From the NCBI RefSeq assembly GCF_003963535.1, contig NZ_CP034539.1:4402001-4466000 (forward strand): a stretch of DNA of 64,000 nt, read 5' to 3'. Below the pieces are notes generated by a model. That model did no database searches and was not told the DNA's origin. It worked only from the letters and a program-made list of their open reading frames with translations. Position numbers and translations under genes: made by a program. Positions 44,532 to 53,291 of this stretch are shown here, one piece after another. Source of the stretch: Streptomyces cyaneochromogenes. GTDB taxonomy: Bacteria > Actinomycetota > Actinomycetes > Streptomycetales > Streptomycetaceae. Numbering within the stretch: position 1 is the first letter of the stretch; each line of letters starts with the position of its first letter.

Positions 44532-45704
44532 ATGACTCCCGCGAGCCGGAAAGTCGCCGTGGTCGGGGTCGCCCTCTCCGACTGCGGTCGGGTGGACGAC
44601 GCGACCCCCTACGCCCTGCACGCCCAGGCGGCCCGCCGCGCCCTGGCCGACGCGGGTCTGGACCGGGCGGTGGTGGACGGCCTCGCGTCCGCCGGTCTCG
44701 GCACCCTGGCCCCCGTCGAGGTCGCCGAGTACCTGGGCCTGCGCCCCACCTGGGTCGACTCCACCTCCGTCGGCGGCTCGACCTGGGAGGTCATGGCGGC
44801 CCACGCGGCGGACGCGATAGCGAGGGGGCACGCGAACGCGGTGCTGCTGGTGTACGGCTCGACGGCCCGCGCGGACATCAAGGCCGGCCGGCGGACCGGG
44901 AACCTGTCCTTCGGCTCCCGGGGCCCGCTGCAGTTCGAGGTCCCCTACGGCCACACGCTGATCGCCAAGTACGCCATGGCCGCCCGCCGCCACATGATCG
45001 AACACGGCACGACCGTCGAGCAGTTGGCGGAGGTGGCGGTCCAGGCGAGGGCGAACGCCGCGCTGAACCCGGAGGCGATGTTCCGCGACCCGATCACCGT
45101 GGACGACGTCCTGTCCGGCCCGATGATCGCGGACCCCTTCACCAAGCTGCAGTGCTGCATCCGCTCCGACGGCGGGGCGGCGGTGCTGCTGGCCACCGAG
45201 GAGTTCGTACGGGACTGCCGTACGGCACCCGTGTGGATCCTCGGCACCGGGGAGCACGTCTCGCACGCCGCCATGTCCGAGTGGCCCGACTTCACGACGG
45301 GCCCGGCGGCGGTGAGCGGACGCCTCGCCTTCGAACGGGCCGGGGTACGGCCGCAGGAGATCGACTTCGCGGAGATCTACGACGCGTTCACCTACATGAC
45401 CCTGGTGACGCTGGAGGACCTCGGCTTCTGCGAGAAGGGCGAGGGCGGGGCGTTCGTGGAGAAGGGACGCCTGCTGGTGCGGGGCGGGGAGCTGCCGGTC
45501 AATACGGACGGGGGTGGGCTGTCGGCCCAGCATCCCGGGATGCGAGGGCTGTTCCTGCTGGTGGAGGCGGTACGGCAGCTGCGCGGCGAGGGCGGGGAGC
45601 GGCAGGTGCGGGGGCGGGACGGGGAGTTGCCGCGGCTGGGGGTGGCTTCGGCGACCGGGGGGTGGTTCTGCTCTTCGGGGACGGTGGTGCTGGGGCGGGA
45701 CTGA
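44532..45704 (+). CDS. Thiolase-like lipid-transfer protein (second Ltp)
   Basis: 390 residues of the same family as the gene at 34181: VAVVGVALSDCGR at the start, LRPTWVDSTSVGGSTWEVMAAHAADAIARG in the nucleophile region, then EIYDAFTYMTLVTLEDLGFCEKGEGGAF and NTDGGGLSAQHPGMRGLF. No DUF35 gene is adjacent. The DUF35 gene at 50873, under the same operator type, could supply the partner. Function inferred as acyl-CoA side-chain aldolase or thiolase. Confidence 0.85.
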   Translation: MTPASRKVAVVGVALSDCGRVDDATPYALHAQAARRALADAGLDRAVVDGLASAGLGTLAPVEVAEYLGLRPTWVDSTSVGGSTWEVMAAHAADAIARGHANAVLLVYGSTARADIKAGRRTGNLSFGSRGPLQFEVPYGHTLIAKYAMAARRHMIEHGTTVEQLAEVAVQARANAALNPEAMFRDPITVDDVLSGPMIADPFTKLQCCIRSDGGAAVLLATEEFVRDCRTAPVWILGTGEHVSHAAMSEWPDFTTGPAAVSGRLAFERAGVRPQEIDFAEIYDAFTYMTLVTLEDLGFCEKGEGGAFVEKGRLLVRGGELPVNTDGGGLSAQHPGMRGLFLLVEAVRQLRGEGGERQVRGRDGELPRLGVASATGGWFCSSGTVVLGRD

Positions 45705-45718
45705 GGGACTGAGGGGGC

Positions 45719-47005
45719 TCAGCGCGCGGACTCGGGGGCCTTGCGGTCGGGTCCGTCGGGCAGTTCGCGTACGGTCCGCAGCGGCGACAGGAGGACCGGG
45801 AGGACGCTCAGTGTCATCCCGGCCGCACCGATCCACAGCGTGGCCGCCGCTCCGAACACGGAACCCGAGACGCCGCCCAGAAGCCCGCCCAGCGGAATGC
45901 CGCCCCAGGACACGAACCGTGCCGTCGCGCTCATCCGCCCCAGGAGGCGATCCGGGGTGAGGGCCTGCTGAAAACTCGCTTGGGCCACGAAGCGGACGAC
46001 ACCGCCCAGCGAAAGGGCCGCGAGTCCGATCGCGGCCACGTACACGCTCCAGCCAGGGTGCGCCATCGGCATCAGGACGGTCAGCGGACAGGTGACGAGT
46101 GAAGCGAGCCATACGGTCGGCCCTTGCCCGACGGTCTTCGAGATCCTGGTCGCCAAGAGCGCCCCCAGCAACGCACCGCACCCCATGCCCGAAAGGACGA
46201 GACCGATACCGAAGGACTCCAGTCCCATCTCCCTCTCCAGGAAGACCAGCAGCATGGTCTGGTACAGGACGAGGAAGAGGTTGAAGATCGCGTCCCCCAG
46301 CATGATCGCGCGCAGGGCGGGATGCGTGAGAACGAACTTCAGCCCTTCCTCGATGTCGCGGACCAGTCGAGGGCGCGCGCTGGACTCCGGCTTCGGCTCA
46401 CGCTTGCGGATACCGCCCGCGAGCAGGCCGGACAGGGCCATACCCGCCGAACTCACCAACAGCGTCACAGGTGCTCCGACCCAGCCGACCAGCGGTCCCG
46501 CCATCGCCGGCCCACTGATGCTGGTCACCGAGCGTACGGCCGAGAGCTTCGAGTTCCCTTCGAGGAGATGGTCGCGCCCCACCAGGTGCGGCAGATAGCT
46601 GACGTGTGCGACGTCGAAGAAGACGGTCAACGTCCCATGGGCCAACGCGACTACGTAAAGCCAGCCGACGGTCAGCAGGTCTGCCCACCATGCCGCCGGG
46701 ATCGTCATCAGGACGCACGCCCGCATGAAGTCGGCGCCGATCATCACCGAGCGTTTGCGCATACGGTCCACCCACGCGCCCGCCGGCAGTCCGACCAGCA
46801 GCGAGCCCGCCGAGGTCATCGCGGTCAGCAGTCCGACCTGGAACTCATCGGCGTGCAAGGCGACGATCGCGACCAGCGGCAACGCCAGGAAGACGATGCG
46901 ATCGCCCAACTGGCCGAGCGCGGTGGCGGCGAACAGACGCCGAAAGTCCGGGTCACGTAAAAGACCGATTCGGGAAGGTGCGGGTGGTGTGGGCGCTGTG
47001 GGCAT
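45719..47005 (-). CDS. MFS transporter
   Basis: 428 residues with about 12 helices. Motif-A-like GLPAGAWVDRMRKRSVMIGAD and FRRLFAATALGQLGDRIVFLALPL are typical of the DHA3-type (enterobactin exporter/macrolide efflux-like) branch. It is probably a drug or metabolite efflux pump. Its ATG overlaps the stop of the GntR gene (TGATG), so the regulator and transporter are coupled and the pump is likely controlled by it. Confidence 0.88.
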   Translation of the reverse strand: MPTAPTPPAPSRIGLLRDPDFRRLFAATALGQLGDRIVFLALPLVAIVALHADEFQVGLLTAMTSAGSLLVGLPAGAWVDRMRKRSVMIGADFMRACVLMTIPAAWWADLLTVGWLYVVALAHGTLTVFFDVAHVSYLPHLVGRDHLLEGNSKLSAVRSVTSISGPAMAGPLVGWVGAPVTLLVSSAGMALSGLLAGGIRKREPKPESSARPRLVRDIEEGLKFVLTHPALRAIMLGDAIFNLFLVLYQTMLLVFLEREMGLESFGIGLVLSGMGCGALLGALLATRISKTVGQGPTVWLASLVTCPLTVLMPMAHPGWSVYVAAIGLAALSLGGVVRFVAQASFQQALTPDRLLGRMSATARFVSWGGIPLGGLLGGVSGSVFGAAATLWIGAAGMTLSVLPVLLSPLRTVRELPDGPDRKAPESAR

Positions 47006-47763
47006 CACGGCTTGTCGACCTTGAACTCGTAGACGACTTCCCTGCGCGCGTCCGGGATGACGAGGTCGGCGGTCTCGACCGGCCGGCCGTCGATGTCGTA
47101 GATGGTCCGCTCGATTTCCAGCACCAGATCCCCGACGCCGATCCCCAGCAGATTCGCCCGTTCCTGGCCGGCCCGGGCCGGCCGCGGCACCTCGACCACC
47201 GTCTCGACGTCCACGCCGATGGAACGCATGCGCTCGACCACGCCCCTTCCCGCGAGAGGACCCTCCTCGGGCAGCACGACCGGGGTTCCGGCCGTGATGG
47301 CCATCGGCTCCCAGGACTCGGAGAGCTGGACGGGGTGCCCGTCGGCCAGGAACTCGTAGTGCGTGGTGACACACAGGTCTCCGGGGCCGATGGCGAGCCG
47401 CTCGGCGATGGCCTCGGGTGCGGGCACCCGCGCCTGGCTGTGCCAGTCCCAGGAACCGGCCCTGCCCCGTTCCCTCCCGTCGGCCCCGTACGGGGATCCG
47501 CCGCGCCGTTCCCGGTACCGCGAGCGGACCATGCGCAGTCGCTCACGCGGCACCCGCACATAGGTGCCCGAGCCCGCGCGCCCCTCGAGCAGACCGTCGC
47601 TGATCAAGTGGTCCACGGCCCGCTGCGTGACATTGCGCCCGACCCCGTACTCCTCGGCAAGCCGCACCCGCGACGGCAGGCGCTCCCCGATCCCCCACTC
47701 CCCGGCGAGAACACGCTCACGCAACGCGTCCGCCACTGCAAGATACGGCGCCTCTCGGGGCAT
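47005..47763 (-). CDS. GntR family regulator (HutC/UTRA type)
   Basis: 252 residues. Winged HTH near the N-terminus: YLAVADALRERVLAGEWGIGERLPSRVRLAEEYGVGRNVTQRAVDHLISDGLL. C-terminal UTRA ligand domain: THYEFLADGHPVQLSESW and NLLGIGVGDLVLEIERTIYD. Such proteins repress adjacent transporter genes and release DNA on binding a small molecule. It is co-transcribed with the MFS gene. Confidence 0.92.
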   Translation of the reverse strand: MPREAPYLAVADALRERVLAGEWGIGERLPSRVRLAEEYGVGRNVTQRAVDHLISDGLLEGRAGSGTYVRVPRERLRMVRSRYRERRGGSPYGADGRERGRAGSWDWHSQARVPAPEAIAERLAIGPGDLCVTTHYEFLADGHPVQLSESWEPMAITAGTPVVLPEEGPLAGRGVVERMRSIGVDVETVVEVPRPARAGQERANLLGIGVGDLVLEIERTIYDIDGRPVETADLVIPDARREVVYEFKVDKP

Positions 47764-47904
47764 TCACGACTCTCCGGGTGCTGTGCTGCGGGTCCGCCGC
47801 CGATGTGGGACGGCGTGGGAAAGCTAGTGCACCGCGAGAGAGCTACTGGAGTAGGAATACGTTCGGTGCGGGGCGCGGCTTCTGATCGGAGCGAACGGAA
47901 CGGT

Positions 47905-47918
47905 CGGCCGTACGGCCG
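47905..47918. promoter_or_regulatory. Perfect 14-bp palindrome (CGGCCGTACGGCCG)
   Basis: Sits in the 266-nt divergent region between the GntR gene and the PPOX-like gene. It could be an operator for either. No -10/-35 elements were clear nearby. Confidence 0.35.
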
Positions 47919-48029
47919 TAACTGCCGTGCGGGCGGCCCCACTTCGCGCCGAGGCCCCAGGGAACACGCAGTGCCCGAGACGTGTTGTGGTGCATCGGAA
48001 GTTCGTCCGACGCCCTGGAGGAGACTGGA

Positions 48030-48455
48030 ATGGCCCTGACCCGGGAAGAGCGGGAGCAGTTCCTGGCCGAGCCGCACATCGCCGCGCTGGCGGTCGACGC
48101 GGGTGCGGGGCGGGCTCCGCTGACCGTGCCGATCTGGTACCAGTACGAGCCCGGCGGCGACGCGTGGATCATGACCGGGCTGGACTCCCGCAAGAGCGGG
48201 CTGATCCAGGCGGCCGGACGGTTCTCCCTGCTGGTGGACCGGACCGAACCCACCATGCGGTACGTGTCGGTCGAGGGGCCGGTCGTCGGGACGACGCCCG
48301 CCACGCTGGAGGAGCTCCGCGAGATCTCGGCCCGCTACCTCCCGGCCGAGAAGGTGGAGGCGTACGTCGACTTCAGCTGGAAGAACCACGGCGAGCAGGT
48401 CGTCTTCCGCCTGCGGCCCGAACGGTGGGTGTCGTCCGACCTCGGTCAGGACTGA
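48030..48455 (+). CDS. Pyridoxamine 5'-phosphate oxidase (PPOX)-like split-barrel protein
   Basis: 141 residues. The start EEREQFLAEPHIAALAVDAGAGRAPLTVPIWYQYEPGG and the WIMTGLDSRKSGLI block are typical of FMN- or F420-binding PPOX-fold proteins (FDOR-like). CTGGAGGAG precedes the ATG. Substrate unknown. It lies 27 nt before the PdxH-like gene and is probably co-transcribed with it. Confidence 0.82.
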   Translation: MALTREEREQFLAEPHIAALAVDAGAGRAPLTVPIWYQYEPGGDAWIMTGLDSRKSGLIQAAGRFSLLVDRTEPTMRYVSVEGPVVGTTPATLEELREISARYLPAEKVEAYVDFSWKNHGEQVVFRLRPERWVSSDLGQD

Positions 48456-48482
48456 GCGGCCCCCGCAGGCGACAATCGGGGC

Positions 48483-49184
48483 ATGGGAACGGATCATCAC
48501 GAGCGGGATCTTCACGAGCCGGGTCTTCATGAGCCGGATCTTCATGAGCTGCTGAGGTCGCTGCGGGTGTGGGACATCGACCTGCCCTCCTTCGACCCGG
48601 CGGCCGCGCCCGCCGGACCACTCGCCCTCTTCACGGCCTGGTTCGCGCAGGCGGTCGCGGCCGGGCAGGTGGAGCCCCACACCATGTCCCTCGCCACGGC
48701 CGACGAGGCGGGCCTGCCGGACGTACGGACCGTGATGCTGCACGGCGCCGACGCGTCCGGCTGGTCCTTCGCGACGCATGACGGCAGCCGCAAGGGACGC
48801 CAGCTGGCCGCCCGCCCGTACGCGGCCCTCGGCTTCTACTGGCCGGCGCAGGGCCGTCAGGTGCGGGTGCGCGGGCCGGTCACGAGCGCCCCGTCCGCCG
48901 AGTCCCAGGCCGACCTGCACGCCCGCTCGACCGGCGCGCTGGCGGCGGCGCTGACCGGGCGGCAGAGCGAAGTGCTGGCCTCGTTGGAGGAGTTGGCGCG
49001 CGAGTCACAGGCGGCCTGGGAGCGGGCCCAGCGGGAGCCGGACGCCCCGGTCCCGTCCTGGACCCTCTACCGCCTGCGCCCCGACGAGGTCGAGTTCTTC
49101 CAGGGCGACGCGGCGCGACGGCATGTGCGGCTGGTCTACCGGCGTACGGAGCAAGGGTGGGCCAAGGAGCTGCTCTGGCCCTGA
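48483..49184 (+). CDS. PdxH-like pyridoxal 5'-phosphate synthase/PNPOx family protein
   Basis: 233 residues. After a repetitive N-terminus the PNPOx core appears: PHTMSLATADEAGLPDVRTVMLHG, SFATHDGSRKGRQLAARPYAALGFYW and QVRVRGPV, with a C-terminal WTLYRLRPDEVEFFQGD...RLVYRR region. It may make PLP or act on another substrate; true PdxH proteins usually end with a conserved R-L-x-P, which here is only partly matched. The first 25 residues come from four 15-bp DNA repeats. Confidence 0.82.
   Translation: MGTDHHERDLHEPGLHEPDLHELLRSLRVWDIDLPSFDPAAAPAGPLALFTAWFAQAVAAGQVEPHTMSLATADEAGLPDVRTVMLHGADASGWSFATHDGSRKGRQLAARPYAALGFYWPAQGRQVRVRGPVTSAPSAESQADLHARSTGALAAALTGRQSEVLASLEELARESQAAWERAQREPDAPVPSWTLYRLRPDEVEFFQGDAARRHVRLVYRRTEQGWAKELLWP
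48490..48549 (+). repeat. Four 15-bp tandem repeats in the PdxH-like gene
   Basis: Four near-identical in-frame units ending in ATGAGC or ACGAGC, giving the pentapeptide pattern DLHEP. They extend the N-terminus beyond the conserved fold. Confidence 0.75.
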
Positions 49185-49219
49185 GAGCCTGTCCACGGGC
49201 TCTCAGGGCCGGTGGGCTG

Positions 49220-50092
49220 TCAGAAGCCCCGGTTGCCCCGGAAGTCGTAGGCCGTGAAGTCGGCCACCGCCCGGTACCCGATGCGCTGATAGAGGCTGTT
49301 GCTCGTCTGGTTGGCCAGGTCCGTGAAGAGCAGCACCTCGCGCACCCCGGAGGCGAGCACGGCTCGGCTGACCTGTGCGGTGACCGCGCCCGCGTAGCCG
49401 CGTCCGCGCAGGTGAGCCGGGGTGTAGACGGGAGCCACCCGGACCTGGCCGGCGACCGTCGGGGTCACGCCGGCCATGGAGAGGGGAGTGCCGTCCTCGC
49501 CCTCCCACAGGGTGACGCCCCCGTAGGAGATCCGTGAGTCGGCCCACCCGGCGGCGTCGCGGGCGGCGGCATGGCCGGCGTCCTCGACGAACTCGCCGTA
49601 CCAGCGGGCCAGTTGCTCCCGGTCCTCCTTGCCCGCGACCCGCGCCCGGCCCGCCGGAAGAGGCTGCGGAACGGTCAGGTTGCCGAGCCGGTACAGGCGT
49701 TGGCGCTGGCTGACCGCGCCCCGGGCGCCCGCCTGCCGGCGCCAGGCCGCGACGAAGGCCTCGGCGGTCTCGCTCGCCGCGATGACGCCGGGGACCGAGT
49801 GGCCGAGGGCGACCAGGTGGGCGGCGAGGGACTCGGCCTCGTCGGGGTTGAGGGGTGTGACGTTCAGGCGGTAGGGCGGGGTGCGGAAGTAGGCGGCTCG
49901 CACCTGTCCGCCCACCTCCAGCACGCCGAAGACGGGTGCCTCGTCGCCGTACGCACGCAACCCGCTCCTGCGCAGCGTCTCGGTCACCGTCAGGGCGACG
50001 GTGTGCAGGTCGGGGCGTGAGCGCAGGAAGCCACCGGCACGGGCGAGGAAGCCGGTGAGATCCTGGGTGCAGTACCAGTCGTCCGGGCGCAT
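49220..50092 (-). CDS. GNAT family N-acetyltransferase
   Basis: 290 residues with a C-terminal GNAT domain: RVAPVYTPAHLRGRGYAGAVTAQVS (acetyl-CoA loop with RGRGYAG) and LLFTDLANQTSNSLYQRIGYRAVADF. The N-terminal half is an unrecognised regulatory or substrate domain. It acetylates an amine substrate that cannot be predicted. The start is the ATG at 50092; it converges with the PdxH-like gene. Confidence 0.85.
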   Translation of the reverse strand: MRPDDWYCTQDLTGFLARAGGFLRSRPDLHTVALTVTETLRRSGLRAYGDEAPVFGVLEVGGQVRAAYFRTPPYRLNVTPLNPDEAESLAAHLVALGHSVPGVIAASETAEAFVAAWRRQAGARGAVSQRQRLYRLGNLTVPQPLPAGRARVAGKEDREQLARWYGEFVEDAGHAAARDAAGWADSRISYGGVTLWEGEDGTPLSMAGVTPTVAGQVRVAPVYTPAHLRGRGYAGAVTAQVSRAVLASGVREVLLFTDLANQTSNSLYQRIGYRAVADFTAYDFRGNRGF

Positions 50093-50213
50093 ACCTCATG
50101 ATCCCGCGCCCGGGCGGAGGTTGTGCACCCTTTTCCGCCGTGGACACCAAGCCGACACAAGACCCCACTCCCAGGCGGGGGTTGAAGGGCTCGGGGTTCA
50201 CGCTCCGGCGGGT

Positions 50214-50849
50214 CTACAGGTTGACGTCCGGGGCCGGGGCCGGGTGCCCGTTCGGGCCCGGTTCGGGGTCCGTCGCCAGCCGCGCGTGCAGGTGCATGTC
50301 CCGGTACGCGTCGTGCCGCCCCGCCTGCCACATCGCGCCCCGCAGGGTCCCCTCGTAGCGGAAACCGCACCGGTCGGCGATGTGGCAGGAGGAGTCGTGG
50401 CCGACGGCGTGGTCGAGTTCGAGGCGGTGCAGGCCCAGGTCGGTGAGGGCCCAGCGGGCGGTGAGGGCGAGGGCGCGGGTGGCGACGCCGCGGCCGCGGG
50501 CCTCGGGCAGAACCCAGTAGCCGACGCGGGCGGAGTTCATCATCGGGTTGACGACGTTGACGGCGATGTGTCCGAGGAGTGCGCCGGTCGTCGCGTCGGT
50601 GACGCAGTACGGCGCCCCGGCACCCTCCGCCGAGTTCCGTGCCGCGTCCCGCAGGGAGCTGCGGGCGCCCTCGAGGTCCGTGGTGATCCGCAGCGGCGTG
50701 TTCCAGCGCCGGAAGTCGGGGTCGGTGCGCCCGCGGAACCAGGCGTCCACGTCGGCCTCGGAGTCCGGGTCCCAGGGGCGCAGGCGCAGACCGTGTCCGT
50801 GCAGGTCGGGGAGGGGGTGCCCGGCGGGTCGTATGTCGGCGTGGGTCAT
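50214..50849 (-). CDS. GNAT family N-acetyltransferase (RimJ/RimL-like)
   Basis: 211 residues. RimJ/RimL-type pattern: LRLRPWDPDSEADVDAWFRG, GYWVLPEARGRGVATRALALTARWA and LHRLELDHAVGHDSSCHIADRCGFRYEGTLRGA. It probably acetylates a protein N-terminus, ribosomal protein or small amine. The ATG at 50849 lies 23 nt after the DUF35 stop, so it may be read through from the DoxX-DUF35 operon. Confidence 0.88.
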   Translation of the reverse strand: MTHADIRPAGHPLPDLHGHGLRLRPWDPDSEADVDAWFRGRTDPDFRRWNTPLRITTDLEGARSSLRDAARNSAEGAGAPYCVTDATTGALLGHIAVNVVNPMMNSARVGYWVLPEARGRGVATRALALTARWALTDLGLHRLELDHAVGHDSSCHIADRCGFRYEGTLRGAMWQAGRHDAYRDMHLHARLATDPEPGPNGHPAPAPDVNL

Positions 50850-50872
50850 GGGGCCATTGAAGCCCGCGCCGG

Positions 50873-51262
50873 TCACCTCACAGGGCGGAACACCGGCATC
50901 CCGTCCCGGAAGGCGACCTCCAGCTGCGCCCCCGCCCGCAGCCGCGAGCCGTCCCCGCACTCCACGACCTCGGTCATCATCCGCGGCCCCTCCGCGAGAT
51001 CGACGACCGCGGCGACGTACGGGGTGCGCGCCCCGAAGGGCGGCAGGTCGTTGCGGTGGACGACGGACCAGGTGTAGAGGGCGGCCCGGCCGCACGCGGG
51101 TTCCCAGTCGACGTCCTCGCTCCAGCAGTGGGGGCAGAACTCGCGGGGGTAGTGGTGGGCGCGCCCGCAGGTCCGGCAGCGGCGGACGAGGAGGCGCCCC
51201 TGCGCGGCGGCGTCCCAGTAGGTCTGCGTGAAAGCGTCGGCCTCCGGCAGGTCGTAGCGCAT
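50873..51262 (-). CDS. DUF35 Zn-ribbon/OB-fold protein
   Basis: 129 residues. N-terminal zinc ribbon (CRTCGRAHHYPREFCPHC) and an OB fold (AALYTWSVVHRNDLPPFGARTPYVAAVVDLAEGPRMM), as in the Ltp partners. The start overlaps the DoxX stop (TGATG). Under a CTGACG box, it is a candidate partner for the lone Ltp at 44532. Confidence 0.9.
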   Translation of the reverse strand: MRYDLPEADAFTQTYWDAAAQGRLLVRRCRTCGRAHHYPREFCPHCWSEDVDWEPACGRAALYTWSVVHRNDLPPFGARTPYVAAVVDLAEGPRMMTEVVECGDGSRLRAGAQLEVAFRDGMPVFRPVR

Positions 51263-51708
51263 CAGAACAACCCCAGCGCGCTGTCCACCGACCACGACTG
51301 CCATGACATCCCGAACAGCGCGACCACCGAGATCAGCGCCATCATCGAGTTCTGCCCCTGCTCGGCCCAGTCGTGGATCATCAGGGCGAAGTAGAGGCCG
51401 TTGAGCAGTAGCCCGCCGACGAGGGCGAGCGGGGTCAGGAAGCCGAGGATCAGGCCGAGGCCCAGGGCCAGCTCCGCGTACAGGACGACGTACGCCATGG
51501 TCCGCGGCCGCGGCGTCACCACGACCTCGAAGCCGGAGCGTACGGCGTTCCAGCGGTGCTTGCCCGCCACGTCCGCCGCCCAGGCGATCCCCGCCCCCTC
51601 GGACCAGCTCTTCTTGTCCTTGTGGCGCCAGCTCTCCAACCACCACAGCCCGAGGCCTATGCGGAGCACGGCCAGCCATTGCGCACCTGTGAGCCAGATC
51701 GCGTCCAT
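51262..51708 (-). CDS. DoxX family membrane protein
   Basis: 148 residues with four membrane helices, including the VVLYAELALGLGLILGFLTPLALVGGLLLNGLYF segment typical of DoxX. DoxX-like proteins bind quinones or membrane electron carriers. The ATG at 51708 has no ribosome-binding site, and a perfect operator ends 4 nt before it, so the transcript may be leaderless. Coupled to the DUF35 gene. Confidence 0.85.
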   Translation of the reverse strand: MDAIWLTGAQWLAVLRIGLGLWWLESWRHKDKKSWSEGAGIAWAADVAGKHRWNAVRSGFEVVVTPRPRTMAYVVLYAELALGLGLILGFLTPLALVGGLLLNGLYFALMIHDWAEQGQNSMMALISVVALFGMSWQSWSVDSALGLF

Positions 51709-51712
51709 GAAT

Positions 51713-51727
51713 CTGACGGTACGTCAG
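51713..51727. promoter_or_regulatory. CTGACG-N3-CGTCAG operator, site H
   Basis: The best copy: ATCTGACGGTACGTCAGAT is a perfect 8-3-8 inverted repeat (core 51713-51727). It ends 4 nt before the DoxX start. Confidence 0.8.
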
Positions 51728-52078
51728 ATAAAGGGAGTCTGACAATCGCCTGTGCGTCCGTGACGAGTTCACAGAATCGTCGGCAACGTCGTCCGCGCTC
51801 CGGTTGGGTTCACTCACGCAGACCGAGACCACGAGGAGCCGGACGTAAAGCACACGGCAGTCGAGCGCAGGAGCGTCGTCATGGGGATCGGGGCGACACA
51901 CAGGTCCCCACCCGAACGGATCGGGCGATTCCGGCCCGGCGCACCCACACCCCACAACCACAACCAGGAGACCTACGCCACAAACCCCACCCACCCCTCC
52001 TACAGCCGTGATCGATCCGCAATCAATTCCGGGCTTGACCGAGACCCATCAACCGGCAGCGTGATTACGCTCCGGAGC
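51728..52078. other. Intergenic region with no gene seen
   Basis: About 350 nt between the DoxX operator and the flavin monooxygenase start. The reading frame of the latter is open through part of it from 51881, but the codons (rich in His, Pro and Asn) do not look like the rest of the protein. An AC-rich stretch lies at about 51940-51980. A possible -35 (TTGACC, near 52036) precedes the monooxygenase, with no convincing -10. Confidence 0.5.
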
Positions 52079-53290
52079 ATGGCCGACACCCCCCAGCACC
52101 CGGACCGCCCCGCCACGGACCAGCCCGCAACGGACCGCCCCGTCTACGTCATAGGCGGCGGCCCCGGCGGACTCTCCGTCGCACACGCCCTGCGCGCCCA
52201 GGGCATACGGGCCGTCGTGCTGGAGAAGTCGGACCGGGTCGGGGCCTCCTGGCGGCGCCACTACGACCGCCTCCATCTGCACACCACCCGGCGGCTGTCC
52301 GGGCTGCCCGGCCTGCCGATGCCCCGCCGCTTCGGGCGCTGGGTGTCCCGCGACGACGTGGTGCGCTACCTGGAGAAGTACGCCGAGCACCACGACCTGG
52401 AGATCGTCACCGGTGTCGAGGTGTCCCGGGTCGAGCCCGCACCCGACGGCTCCGGCTGGCTGCTGCGCGCCACCGGCGGGCGTGAACTGACCGGCGCCGC
52501 GGTCGTCGTGGCCACCGGGCACAACCACACCCCGCGCGTCCCGGACTGGCCCGGCCACGCCACGTACACCGGCGAGTTCCTGCACGCCGGGGAGTACCGC
52601 AACCCCGCGCCCTACGCCGGCCGCGACGTCCTGGTCGTCGGGGTCGGCAACACCGGTGCCGAGATCGCCGTGGACCTGGTGGAGGGCGGGGCCGCGCGGG
52701 TACGGCTGGCGGTACGGACGGTTCCGCACATCGTGCGGCGCTCCACCGCGGGCTGGGCCGCGCAGTTCACCAGCATCCTCGTACGGCGGCTGCCGGTCGG
52801 CCTCGTCGACCGGCTGGCCAGACCCGTGGCGAAGCTCAGCGTGCCGGACCTGTCGGACCACGGGCTGCCCCGCCCCGACACCGGCCTCTACAGCCGCGTC
52901 AAGGAAGGCTCGATCCCCGTCCTGGACGTCGGTCTGATCGACGCCGTACGCAAGGGGCGTATCGAGATCGTGGCCGCCGTCGACGGGTTCGAGGACGGCA
53001 AGGTCATCCTCGCCGACGGCACCCGCGTGTCACCGGATGTCGTCATCGCGGCCACGGGTTACGTCCGTGGGCTCGAAGGCCTCGTCGGCCATCTCAACGT
53101 ATTGGACGCCCGGGGCAGACCAGTCGTGCACGGCGCCCGCACCCCGCAGCACGCGCGAGGCCTCTACTTCCAGGGCTACACCAATCCGATCAGCGGCAAT
53201 CTCCGCGAGATAGCGATCGACGCGGAGAAGATCGCGAAGGTGATCGCCCGCGAGGGCGGCGGCCGGGTCTCCCGGCTTCCGGTGACGTAG
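52079..53290 (+). CDS. NAD(P)/FAD-dependent flavin monooxygenase (YUCCA/BVMO-like)
   Basis: 403 residues from the ATG at 52079. FAD-binding motif VIGGGPGGLSVAHAL near the N-terminus; NADPH-binding VVGVGNTGAEIAVDLVEGG in the middle. An aromatic-lined WRRHYDRLHLHTTRRLSGLPG and the late ATGYVRGLEGL are shared with class-B flavin monooxygenases. It probably oxygenates a ketone or an N- or S-containing substrate. It lies near the DoxX-DUF35 operon but no CTGACG box was found upstream of it. Confidence 0.88.
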   Translation: MADTPQHPDRPATDQPATDRPVYVIGGGPGGLSVAHALRAQGIRAVVLEKSDRVGASWRRHYDRLHLHTTRRLSGLPGLPMPRRFGRWVSRDDVVRYLEKYAEHHDLEIVTGVEVSRVEPAPDGSGWLLRATGGRELTGAAVVVATGHNHTPRVPDWPGHATYTGEFLHAGEYRNPAPYAGRDVLVVGVGNTGAEIAVDLVEGGAARVRLAVRTVPHIVRRSTAGWAAQFTSILVRRLPVGLVDRLARPVAKLSVPDLSDHGLPRPDTGLYSRVKEGSIPVLDVGLIDAVRKGRIEIVAAVDGFEDGKVILADGTRVSPDVVIAATGYVRGLEGLVGHLNVLDARGRPVVHGARTPQHARGLYFQGYTNPISGNLREIAIDAEKIAKVIAREGGGRVSRLPVT

Positions 53291-53291
53291 C

